Both the position numbers and the translations under genes were made by a program. A stretch of DNA of 45,011 nucleotides, from positions 1 to 45,011 of the forward strand of contig JBEKBJ010000097.1 of assembly GCA_050015455.1 (NCBI GenBank), read 5' to 3'. The stretch is from JAGDMS01 sp050015455. GTDB taxonomy: Bacteria > Desulfobacterota > Binatia > HRBIN30. Under the pieces are notes generated by a model, which searched no databases, was not told where the DNA came from, and was given only the letters and a program-made list of their open reading frames with translations. Each line of letters starts with the position of its first letter. Positions within the stretch are counted from its first letter, which is position 1. Positions 17,898 through 25,039 of the stretch are shown here, piece after piece.

Positions 17898-18596
17898 CTA
17901 CTGTCCTTTGAAATGGGTCCGGTACGCCTCTTCGGCCTCGCTGTAGTCCTCAACTCGGCCGATGTCGAGCCAGTACTCTTGCATCAGGTAGCGCATGATC
18001 GGACGGCCGAGGGCGAGCATCTTGTCGATCAGGTCGGGAATCCCGAAGTATTCGCCGTCCGGCACCAGGTCCAGCACCGGCGGCTTCATGAGATAGATCC
18101 CGGCCAGCACCTCGGTCAGGAACTGCGGCTTCTCCTCGACGCGGATGATCCGGTCGCCCGCCGTGTGGACTTTGCCGAAGTTGAACGGCGTGCCGATGTT
18201 CTTGGTCGCTATGGTGAAGTCGCTGTCCTGCCGGCAGCCGTAGGCGTAGAAACGGCCGAAATCGATGGTGGTCAGAATGTCACCATTGATCATAATGAAT
18301 GGCACATCGAGCTGGTGGCGCAACAGTGACAGCGGACCGCAGGTCCCCAGCGGCTTGGTCTCGCGGCTGTAACCGATCCGCACCCCAAACTGGCTGCCGT
18401 CGCCGATGAAGTTCTCGATGTATTCGGATTTGTAGTTGGTCGCGATGAAGATCTCGTTGAAGCCGTACTTCGCCAGGTTCGTGATCTGGATCTCTAATAG
18501 CGAGTGCTCGCCGATCGGCAGCAGCGGCTTTGGGATCGCCTGCGTGAATGGCCGCAGCCGCTCGCCAAGTCCACCTGCCAGTATGACCGCCTTCAT
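17898..18596 (-). CDS. Sugar-1-phosphate nucleotidyltransferase
   Basis: A 232-residue NTP_transferase enzyme that makes an NDP-sugar from a sugar-1-phosphate. The start is ATG 18596, immediately at the family signature MKAVILAGGLGERLRPFT...IPKPLLPIG; a longer reading from 18653 adds 19 improbable residues. The metal/sugar-binding region FIMINGDIL (about 94-103) is present, as are VEEKP and the C-terminal WLDIGRVEDY. It most resembles RfbA/RfbF/mannose-1-phosphate guanylyltransferase-like proteins without an extra C-terminal domain; the sugar cannot be told. It heads the operon with the GT2 and NeuD-type genes. Confidence 0.88.
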   Translation of the reverse strand: MKAVILAGGLGERLRPFTQAIPKPLLPIGEHSLLEIQITNLAKYGFNEIFIATNYKSEYIENFIGDGSQFGVRIGYSRETKPLGTCGPLSLLRHQLDVPFIMINGDILTTIDFGRFYAYGCRQDSDFTIATKNIGTPFNFGKVHTAGDRIIRVEEKPQFLTEVLAGIYLMKPPVLDLVPDGEYFGIPDLIDKMLALGRPIMRYLMQEYWLDIGRVEDYSEAEEAYRTHFKGQ

Positions 18597-18633
18597 GGTC
18601 CCCGTTCGCCTGGTGATTCGCCGACCTGCACCG

Positions 18634-18972
18634 TTAGCACATCCTCCTGTCATTTAGTACGGGAATCTCGCTCATCACCTGTGACTGCTGGTAAGAGGTG
18701 AGAAGTAAGGGGTAAGAAGTAAGGAGTAAAAGTGAAAGGTAGGTAAGGGTCACTTCTGACTTCTGACTCCTGACTTCTGACTCCTCACTGGATAGTACTC
18801 CAGCTTTCAAGACAGCCCGATTGTCCCCGGAAGCGAAATCGAGAACGGCCTCGTCAGGCAAAGACTGACCGGCCTTCCCTGCGTCCTCGAGCGTGACGAC
18901 GTCATGCCCAAGCCGACGCAGTTCCTCAACGACTGGCAGAGGGAAGTTCTCGTCGGCCAGCAGCCGTGCCAC
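18634..18972 (-). pseudogene. Truncated DUF5615 (PIN-like) toxin gene running into a repeat
   Basis: The first ~57 residues are a good DUF5615 N-terminal half: MARLLADENFPLPVVEELRRL..., then DVVTLEDAG and the acidic site near SGDNRAVL. Normal family members continue for another ~60 residues after DNRAVLTLNR-like motifs. Here the homology stops at DNRAVL. After a short junction the frame reads through the heptad repeat, giving low-complexity SEVRSQKSEV and LLLTSYPLLLTSY, to a stop at 18634. The product is probably inactive. It begins 3 bp after the DUF433 stop, the usual antitoxin-toxin order. A 16-base junction sequence (18793-18808, tagtactccagctttc) also occurs in the nucleotidyltransferase gene at 21691-21706, which suggests that two module fragments were joined here. 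Confidence 0.75.
18691..18790. repeat. Heptanucleotide repeat element, imperfect palindrome (A-type)
   Basis: A purine arm (gtaagaggtgagaagtaagg and onward, to about 18750) is followed by a centre gggtcact and a pyrimidine arm of 7-base units (ttctgac, tcctgac, tcctcac) ending in ctcactgg. The arms are complementary over most of their length and could fold into a long hairpin. The purine arm contains tga and taa in several frames. Confidence 0.85.
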
Positions 18973-18975
18973 GGC

Positions 18976-19305
18976 CTAAGCCGCCTCGTTCTCGTGGATT
19001 TTCGCCTCGACCTCGTCCCGGTGCGAGCGCACATAGGCCCAGGCGTTCGCCAGATCTTCTGCGCGCAACGTCGGATAGGACCGACGCAAATCCGCCTCGC
19101 TCGCACCCAGTCGTCGGGCTTGCTCCAACAGCCACACCGGGATGCGGGTGCGGACGATACATGGCTCCCCGCCACAGACACCATCGATGGTGTCAATGCC
19201 GGGGGAGGCGTCGCCCAAGTCGCGCGCGACCCGTTGCAGCAACTGAGCCTTTTCGCCTTGCGTCATACGAGATAGCAACTTCTCCGCGTCCTCTACTGTG
19301 CTCAT
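18976..19305 (-). CDS. DUF433-domain antitoxin
   Basis: A 109-residue protein starting at ATG 19305. After an N-terminal extension (MSTVEDAEKLLSRMTQGEKAQLL), residues ~37-105 form the DUF433 domain: GIDTIDGVCGGEPCIVRTRIPVWLLEQARRLG, in parts, followed by the DLRRSYPTLRAEDLANAWAY helix-turn-helix-like core. DUF433 proteins are antitoxins partnered with DUF5615 PIN-like toxins, and that partner follows directly but is truncated. An intact antitoxin beside a broken toxin fits a module in decay. It lies between repeat tracts at 18691 and 19426. Confidence 0.82.
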   Translation of the reverse strand: MSTVEDAEKLLSRMTQGEKAQLLQRVARDLGDASPGIDTIDGVCGGEPCIVRTRIPVWLLEQARRLGASEADLRRSYPTLRAEDLANAWAYVRSHRDEVEAKIHENEAA

Positions 19306-19425
19306 CTAAATCACCGGAATCGCTCGCCCTCGGCAACCGCCCGGAACTGGGCGACTGACAGCATAGAAAACTCAGCACCGGTGTGCAATGCGTTGATGCC
19401 TATGCTGTCTTACTGCTCCTTCCTC

Positions 19426-19477
19426 TGACGCCTTACGCCTTGCGCTTTACGCTTTACGGCTCTTCGCTTCTCACTCC
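19426..19477. repeat. Heptanucleotide repeat tract (G-type passing into A-type)
   Basis: Tandem 7-base units tgacgcc, ttacgcc, ttgcgct, ttacgct, ttacggc run into cttctcact. It lies between the DUF433 gene and the 3' end of the AAA/DUF4143 ATPase gene. It is a single-arm tract; the matching inverse arm is not visible here. Confidence 0.75.
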
Positions 19478-19481
19478 ACCT

Positions 19482-20639
19482 TCACGGCCAAAGCGTCCCC
19501 TCGTCGAGGGCTCGCAGGAACTCATCGACCGGCAACACGTCAATACCCTCTCGCGTCAGCAGTCGCCGCCCGCCGGGGCACACCAAGACGCGGCGCACCA
19601 GACCCTTGAGACCGTTGATCGCCCGCAGGCCACGCAGCGTCTTGTCGCTCACGTTGGTCGTGGTCTTGGCTTCGAGCGCAAGCCACTCACGACCACGGTT
19701 CAGCAGGAAGTCGACCTCAGTCCGGTTCGCCTCCGCCGGCGCCCAGTAATACCAATCCTCGAACAGCTGCCGGTAGTCGCGGTAGGCGCGCAAGAGGCCC
19801 GCAATCCACCCTTCGAACAAGCTCCCGCGCTCTTCGGCGGTGGGAGATGAGAACTGGCTCTTCAGCGCCCGAACGATCCCGGTATCGACCCAGTACAGTT
19901 TCGGATGACGTTTCTCGCGCACGCGCATGCGCGCGACATAGGCCGGGAGACGGAAGGCCACCAACGTGTCCTCGAGGATATCGAGGTATCCGGTGACGGT
20001 CGTGCGCGCCACCCCCGCATCGCGGGCCAGCGTCGCCGTGTTCAAGGTCTGCCCATGAAACAGCGCCGCGATCGGCAGGAAGCGGGCGAAGCCTGGCAGG
20101 TTGCGGACGAGGGCCTCGGCCTGGATTTCCTCCTTGAGATACATGCGAACATAGGCCTGTAGAGCGTCCCGGCGTGACGGGGCTTGCCAGATGAGCGGCA
20201 GGCTGCCAACGGCGAGGACGGTCTCCAACGAGAACGCCTTGCCAAGCTCAGCTGGCACCAAGGGGTGCATCTCGCGGCGCACCGCGCGTCCCGCCAAAAG
20301 GTTGGTGCCGTGCTGCTTCAGCTTGCGCGCGCTGGAACCGCATAGGATGAAGCGCAGCCGCTTCTCCTCGATGAAGCGATGCACCTCGTTGAGCAGTTGC
20401 GGCAACCGCTGGATATCGTCGACGCAGACGGTGGTCCCGGAGCGTAGGGCGCGGAGCTCGTCTGCGAACGACCCGATACGCACGAGGTACGAGTGGTAGA
20501 GTTCCTGGTCGAGGAGATCGATGCGATGCGCGGCCGGGAACCGCGTTCGTACCCACGTGCTCTTGCCGGTACCGCGCGGCCCGAACAAGAAGAATGATTG
20601 CTTAGGCGGAACAAGCAAACGGGGAAACAGGGATGACAT
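19482..20639 (-). CDS. AAA_14/DUF4143 ATPase
   Basis: A 385-residue ATPase of the AAA_14-DUF4143 type. It has the Walker A motif GPRGTGKST (20-28) and a Walker B region TVCVDDIQRLP (about 88-98), with Asp where many homologues have DEIQ. The sensor-like FILCGSSARKL is followed by a winged helix (TLNTATLARDAGVARTTVTGYLDILEDT) and a C-terminal DUF4143 nuclease-like domain (EVDFLLNRGREWLALEAKTT). The E-V-D...E-x-K pattern resembles a PD-(D/E)xK nuclease core. The length is normal for the family. These ATPases are common, patchily distributed accessory genes of uncertain role. It sits among toxin-antitoxin genes and repeats. Confidence 0.85.
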   Translation of the reverse strand: MSSLFPRLLVPPKQSFFLFGPRGTGKSTWVRTRFPAAHRIDLLDQELYHSYLVRIGSFADELRALRSGTTVCVDDIQRLPQLLNEVHRFIEEKRLRFILCGSSARKLKQHGTNLLAGRAVRREMHPLVPAELGKAFSLETVLAVGSLPLIWQAPSRRDALQAYVRMYLKEEIQAEALVRNLPGFARFLPIAALFHGQTLNTATLARDAGVARTTVTGYLDILEDTLVAFRLPAYVARMRVREKRHPKLYWVDTGIVRALKSQFSSPTAEERGSLFEGWIAGLLRAYRDYRQLFEDWYYWAPAEANRTEVDFLLNRGREWLALEAKTTTNVSDKTLRGLRAINGLKGLVRRVLVCPGGRRLLTREGIDVLPVDEFLRALDEGTLWP

Positions 20640-20688
20640 GTCGCCGTCACTTTACGCCGTAAAACGACGCCATACCAGTTCTTCTTCG

Positions 20689-20822
20689 TACGCCTGACGG
20701 CTTCTTCGTAAGGCGTGAACGGTAAGGCGTGAGGGGTGTGCACGCCTTACGCCTTCTTCGTAAGGCGTGAGACGTGAGGCGTAAGGGGCGGTGCACGCCT
20801 TACGCCTGACGGTTCTTCACTT
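20689..20822. repeat. Two successive G-type heptad palindromes centred on GTGCAC
   Basis: Arms built from ggcgtaa/ggcgtga units face arms of gccttac/gcctgac units, twice in a row. Each palindrome is centred on gtgcac, at 20738-20743 and 20791-20796. They lie just upstream of the ATPase gene start. They could fold as hairpins in either strand and may also hold the ATPase promoter, but no promoter was identified. Confidence 0.8.
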
Positions 20823-20828
20823 AACTTT

Positions 20829-21180
20829 CAGCACACGCGATCTCGGAAGGCTTGTACCGGCGTGAATTTTTCCAAATTTGGATCTGGGAGGGCTGGGTGC
20901 AGAGTGAACTTTTCCATTTTTGATCTCCGACGGCATGATCACACCTGTTCCGGCGCGATCTCGATAGAAAAACGCGCCGACAAGCCTAAAACTTCAGCAC
21001 CCGAGATCTCGGAAGGCTTGTACCAGCATGAATTTTTCCAAATTTGGATCTGCGAGGGCTGAGTGCAGAGTGAACTTTTCCATTTTTGATCTCCGACGGC
21101 ATGATCACAGCTGTTCCGGCACGATGTCGATAGAAAAAGGCGCCGACAAGCCTAAAATTTCAGCACCCGAGATCTGCGAG
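20829..21180. repeat. 166-bp tandem repeat, two full copies plus a partial third
   Basis: Copy 1 is 20829-20994 and copy 2 is 20995-21160. A third starts at 21161 and decays after about 20 bases, with weak similarity continuing to about 21225. Each unit carries tccaaatttgga (a 12-base palindrome), and copy 2 also has ccgagatctcgg (another). The motif GATCT followed by a C/G-rich GG element recurs inside the unit at about 42, 41, 35 and 48-base intervals (21005, 21047, 21088, 21123, 21171), so the unit may be a higher-order repeat of ~41-base monomers. The period is not a multiple of three, which argues against coding. Confidence 0.85.
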
Positions 21181-21295
21181 GGGTCAGATCAGCGTGCGTC
21201 TTTGAAATCTAAATCGCGCAACGGCCCGACAAAGCTCTTCCCAGCGCGATGCGTATGTGGAAGGGCTCGGATCAGCCCGGATTTTCGCTACGCAG

Positions 21296-21500
21296 AAGTA
21301 AGAGGTAAGAAGTAAGGGGTAAGGGGTAAGGAGTAAGCCCTGATCCGAAAATAACGGGGCGACCCAAGAGGGACTTCCCCCTTTGGAAAAGGGGGATTGA
21401 GGGGGATTTGAGGCGTCCGCAAATCCTCCCTGACCCTCCTTTGCAAAAGGAGGGGGTGTCACTTCTGACTTCTGACTTCTGACTTCTCACTCCTCACCGG
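21296..21500. repeat. Heptad arms enclosing an inverted pair of C-rich/G-rich hairpin repeats
   Basis: A purine heptad arm occupies about 21296-21337 and a pyrimidine arm about 21458-21500. Between them are two inverted copies of another repeat. One contains ccccctttggaaaaggggg (8-base stem, 21377-21395) followed by attgagggggattt. The other contains aatcctccctgaccctcc and a 9-base stem (ccctccttt / aaaggaggg, 21434-21454). Hairpin repeats of the latter kind are familiar from other bacterial genomes, from memory. No gene is present between 20640 and 21533. Confidence 0.8.
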
Positions 21501-21533
21501 CTGGTTTCCCCTGGTAAGAGCATGCCCGACGCC

Positions 21534-22112
21534 TTACGGCTTTGCGGGCCGCGCACGCAATGCGTCCCACTCCGCGCGGACCCCGATGGATTGGGCCCGC
21601 TTCTCGATCTCATCCGCGTTCACCGCATCGCCCGAGACCGCCAAGATGCCCTCGATGTCCCGCAGGTGCTTCTCCGATCCTCCCTCCCGGTAGTACTCCA
21701 GCTTTCGCAGGATCACGTATTCGGGCGAGGCAAACCAGACGTCGCAGTCCTCCACCACGATCTTGCGCGCCTCTTGCAGGCCCCACAGATTGAGGCGGTC
21801 GCGACCGCAGGGGTAGATGTCTGCCTTGAAGCCCGTTTCATGATGAATGATGTTGAAATGGCCGCGCTGCGCGCGGTTCACCTCGATCTGAATGACCTCC
21901 AGTGGGGGGAGGTAAAAATCGCCCTCTGGAAACGCCGCCCCGAGTCGATCCACGTCGTCACTCCGGATTTCGACAACGATGTCCACATCATGCGTCAGGC
22001 GCGCTTCCCCATAGGCTATGCTGGCCACACTGCCGGTGACCATGTAGCGGATGTCGAGTCCGTTTAGGCGGCGGATGAAGAGCAGAAAAACGTTGCCGTC
22101 AATCTCGGGCAT
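21534..22112 (-). CDS. Nucleotidyltransferase-fold accessory protein
   Basis: A 192-residue protein with a nucleotidyltransferase-fold N-terminus: RYMVTGSVASIAYGEARLTHDVDIVVEI (about 22-49), in which GSxAS and THDVD supply the Gly-Ser and paired Asp motif. Later segments (FNIIHHETGFKADIY, then EYVILRKLEYYREGGSEKHLRDI) match the AbiEii/DUF6036-like group that often serves as a toxin or antitoxin component. It overlaps the small upstream gene by 14 bases, so the two are translationally coupled. The C-terminal residues lie next to a heptad tract. Family placement is fair; whether it nucleotidylates tRNA, protein or anything is unknown. Confidence 0.75.
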   Translation of the reverse strand: MPEIDGNVFLLFIRRLNGLDIRYMVTGSVASIAYGEARLTHDVDIVVEIRSDDVDRLGAAFPEGDFYLPPLEVIQIEVNRAQRGHFNIIHHETGFKADIYPCGRDRLNLWGLQEARKIVVEDCDVWFASPEYVILRKLEYYREGGSEKHLRDIEGILAVSGDAVNADEIEKRAQSIGVRAEWDALRARPAKP

Positions 22113-22299
22113 AGAGGAAGAACTCCCGCACCTTCGCGCGGATCTCGGCCTCGGACAGTTCGGGACGGAACGTCCGCAGGCTCGCCTCTTTGAGCTGGCG
22201 AGCCGACCAGTACAAGCGAAAGGCCGCGCGCAGCCGCTGCTGGGGCGTCATCCTCCGGAAGATCCGTCGCTGCTCCTCGTTCCCGTCGTCGGATTGCAT
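22099..22299 (-). CDS. Small helical partner of the nucleotidyltransferase
   Basis: A 66-residue protein with RRIFRRMTPQQRLRAAFRLYWSARQLKEA and LSEAEIRAKVREFFLYAR, predicted to be two or three amphipathic helices. Small proteins of this pattern are regularly found directly before nucleotidyltransferase genes of this kind. Its last 14 bases overlap the next gene. It is probably the second component of a two-gene accessory module, but I know no characterised function. Confidence 0.7.
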   Translation of the reverse strand: MQSDDGNEEQRRIFRRMTPQQRLRAAFRLYWSARQLKEASLRTFRPELSEAEIRAKVREFFLYARD

Positions 22300-22370
22300 T
22301 CGACGCTTGCCTTCTACCGCGGGCGGCCGAGGATGGCAACGCAGCCGTTCCCCCTGACTGCCTTTCCCTG

Positions 22371-22532
22371 GTAAGAGGTGAGAAGTAACAGGTAAGGAGT
22401 AAGAAGTAAGGAGTGAGAGGTAGGGTAAGGGTCACTTCTGACTCCTCACTTCTGACTTCTCACTGGCCGGTTCGTCCGGTAAGAAGTGAGAAGTAAGAGG
22501 TAAGAGGCACGCCTGACGCCTTACGCCTTACG
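22371..22532. repeat. A-type heptad palindrome joined to a second A-type/G-type tract
   Basis: The first element (22371-22464) is a purine arm, the centre gggtcact and a pyrimidine arm ending ctcactggcc. A second purine arm starts at 22479 and passes at 22502-22519 through the 18-mer aagaggcacgcctgacgc into G-type units (gccttac). The G-type units encode the last codons of YfhO-B. Confidence 0.85.
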
Positions 22533-24839
22533 GCTTTTCCACGCCAGTAAGTCCAGACCACGGTGAGCGCAAGCAGAGCCGCCGTCGCGAGACTCAGCCG
22601 CAAGCCGATGCGGAAGCTCTGTGGCTGATACTCGAACCGCACCACGGTGGCCAGGTTCGAGACGCACCGCGCGAAACAGGTAATTGGCGCGAAAGATCGG
22701 CACTTCGCGATCTCCGACGAACGCTTTCCAACCCGGATAGTGCAGATCGCCGAGCACCAGATATCCCGGGCCTGTGGCATCCACCTCGATCTCGACGCGC
22801 TCCGGCTCGTAGCGCGTGATGTGTACCGCTGCGTTTGCCTCCGCTGCGGTTGCCGGCAAGGGCTCCGCTTCAGGCTCTTCGAGGAGCACCTCCAGCCGCG
22901 GGTCGAAGCTCGGGGTGTCCAAGGCCGCCAGCACCGCTTCCGGGCTCGACAGCGTGCGCACGTGCGATACGAAGTAGGCGCGCGGCAGCACATTCTCCTT
23001 CTCGTATATGCGCACGAAGCCGTCGCGGATCAGACGGAGACTCAAGACGCCGTCCGTCAGCGCGCCGCTCTGGCGGAGAAAGGCGTCTGCCAAGTCGCCA
23101 CGATAGGCGACGAAGTACTTCGTACCCGTCAGGTCCATCAGCTTCCACCTAGTGCCCATCCCGGGATTATAGCCACCCCCGAATGGGCCGGAATCCTCCG
23201 GACGGGGCGCGGCAAGATCGAAGAACGATCCGTAGCGTGATGCGACGAGCACATCATAGTCGGCTGTAAGGAACACCCGATTGCGCATCTGCTTGTCTTC
23301 AATTCCGCGCTTCACGCCCAGCGGCCAGGGGCCCAAATGTCCGTAAACGAAGGCGCGCGAGTAGCCGGCACGCTGCCGCAGGGATTGCAGCACGTCGTCG
23401 TATTGCGTGAAGTAGGGCCATCGCCAGGGCCGGAGATCGTAGGTGCCGGTAACAAAGAACAGGGATGCGGCCTGCAGCACACAGATGCACACCAGGACGA
23501 CGCGGCGCCAGCGGGGCGACGCGATTAGTCCGAACACCACCAGCAGCGCGAGCATAGCCGGCAGGTATCGTGAGGGGCCCTTCACAAACAGCGACGCAAC
23601 AATGTGCGTTTGTGCCCACCACGCGGCGAGGCCACCCAGTGCCAGCGTTACGAGCCAAGCCGGATGGAGCCACAACCGCCGGCGCGGTAGCGCCGCCCAT
23701 GACTCCAGGCGGCTGAGCGCCACCCCGGCCAGCACCGCGAGGCCAAAGGTGTAGATGTCGAGAAACTTCACCGGCCATCGGAATAGGTGCCCGATAACGG
23801 GCAACGCGTAATACAGACGAAACGCCCAACCGCCAAAAGCAAGGAAAGCGCTGCTGCCCACGGCTACGAGCGCAGTTATCCATAGGAGTTTGTACTTCGG
23901 AAAGCCCAACGCCAGCGTCAGCCCGAGCAGCGGCAGGACCCCGACTGTGAATATTGGTCCTATCTGAAGCGCCCTTGGAATCTCAAGCGCGCCCTCGAGC
24001 AATAACTGCGGCGTGATTGGGTGAGAACTAGCCTGCTCAAAGCTCATCGCGCCGCGGGGAGTAAGCCCGATCAGCTCGAATGTGGGCAACAGCTGCAGGG
24101 CGCCAAGCAGCGCGGCGGCAGCCACACAGAGTGCAAGCACGACAGCACGCCGCACTGCCACTCGCCACTCATTGCGCCAGGCCATTAGGGCGAGGCGTGC
24201 AAGCGCAAAGAGGCTCGCCGCATATAGTGTATGAGGCAGGATCTCCGCACCTTCAACAACCTGACAGCCTACTGCGATGACGACCCCGAGTTGTGCTTTC
24301 CGCACCCCCCGCACGGCGAGCTCGAACAAGAGCACCGTCAGGGGCATCCAGGTCATGCCGCCATAAAGCCACGGATGGTTGACGTTAAACATCAACCAAC
24401 CCGACCAGATGAACGTCAGGCCCGCACACACGGCGCCCAGGGTGCTGATTCCGAAGTGACGGAGCAGGAGCCACATGCCCAAGGCACCCAGTAACATGTG
24501 CAGAATTAGTGTGATTTCAATGGCCGCTCCGGTGCTGAAGAAGAGAAAGGGGAGGTTCAACGGGTAAAACAAGCCAACATATGGGGCCGTCGCGAGAAAC
24601 GGCTCGCCGCAGAGTTGATAGGGATTCCATAGGGGAATATGTCCGCTGCGTAAGGACGCAAAGCCGTACTCAACCATCGGATAGTACTGGGCGTAGAGGT
24701 CATCCGTATGGAATGAGTGTGTCTCGTTCACCCCGAGATCAATGATCCGTACTTTCCAGAACAGGAGGCTCAGAAAGAGCAGAATGATTCCCGCCGCGAG
24801 TGTCTGACCCACCCTGGGCCGATGATCAAGGCTTTGCAT
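22521..24839 (-). CDS. YfhO-family membrane protein B, C-terminus frameshifted
   Basis: A 772-residue polytopic YfhO homologue with an ATG start at 24839. Family segments include QYYPMVEYGFASLRSGHIPLWNP and GEPFLATAPYVG in parts, many helices to about residue 450, and the exported domain with GYLVLGDLHYPGWKAFVGDRE. It is clearly more diverged from A and C along most of its length. Near 22645-22660 it lacks two bases relative to copy A. The frame therefore leaves the expected VVRFEYQPQSFRIG-plus-helix ending and runs out in RGAVRVSATELPHRL... to 22521. The correct ending is still encoded in the adjacent frame down to about 22530. The real protein may lack its last helix, or the 2-bp loss may be a sequence error. 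Confidence 0.8.
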   Translation of the reverse strand: MQSLDHRPRVGQTLAAGIILLFLSLLFWKVRIIDLGVNETHSFHTDDLYAQYYPMVEYGFASLRSGHIPLWNPYQLCGEPFLATAPYVGLFYPLNLPFLFFSTGAAIEITLILHMLLGALGMWLLLRHFGISTLGAVCAGLTFIWSGWLMFNVNHPWLYGGMTWMPLTVLLFELAVRGVRKAQLGVVIAVGCQVVEGAEILPHTLYAASLFALARLALMAWRNEWRVAVRRAVVLALCVAAAALLGALQLLPTFELIGLTPRGAMSFEQASSHPITPQLLLEGALEIPRALQIGPIFTVGVLPLLGLTLALGFPKYKLLWITALVAVGSSAFLAFGGWAFRLYYALPVIGHLFRWPVKFLDIYTFGLAVLAGVALSRLESWAALPRRRLWLHPAWLVTLALGGLAAWWAQTHIVASLFVKGPSRYLPAMLALLVVFGLIASPRWRRVVLVCICVLQAASLFFVTGTYDLRPWRWPYFTQYDDVLQSLRQRAGYSRAFVYGHLGPWPLGVKRGIEDKQMRNRVFLTADYDVLVASRYGSFFDLAAPRPEDSGPFGGGYNPGMGTRWKLMDLTGTKYFVAYRGDLADAFLRQSGALTDGVLSLRLIRDGFVRIYEKENVLPRAYFVSHVRTLSSPEAVLAALDTPSFDPRLEVLLEEPEAEPLPATAAEANAAVHITRYEPERVEIEVDATGPGYLVLGDLHYPGWKAFVGDREVPIFRANYLFRAVRLEPGHRGAVRVSATELPHRLAAESRDGGSACAHRGLDLLAWKSRKA

Positions 24840-24890
24840 CTTTGAACATTCAGCTGGTACGGAATCAGTTGGAACCAGGCGCTAGTACAG

Positions 24891-24981
24891 CCTCTCACTT
24901 CTCACTTCTCACTCCTCACTCCTCACTGATGGTGAGAAGTAAGAGGCAAGAGGCACGCCTGACGCTTTACGCCCTACGGCT
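24891..24981. repeat. A-type pyrimidine arm, inverted purine arm, G-type tail
   Basis: The pyrimidine arm (ctctcacttctcacttctca and onward) is followed by a short centre and the purine arm ggtgagaagtaagagg. The 18-mer aagaggcacgcctgacgc (24948-24965) and G-type units come next. This is the order seen at 22479-22532. The following ~110 bases are the same as in the YfhO-B 3' end. Confidence 0.8.
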
Positions 24982-25039
24982 TTTCCACGCCAGTAAGTCC
25001 AGACCACGGTGAGCGCAAGCAGAGCCGCCGTCGCGAGAC

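Noticed and set aside
20862..21315. Two short open frames beginning MNFSKFG in the tandem repeat
   Set aside because: The 166-base period is not a multiple of three, so copies change frame; codons show no protein-like conservation.
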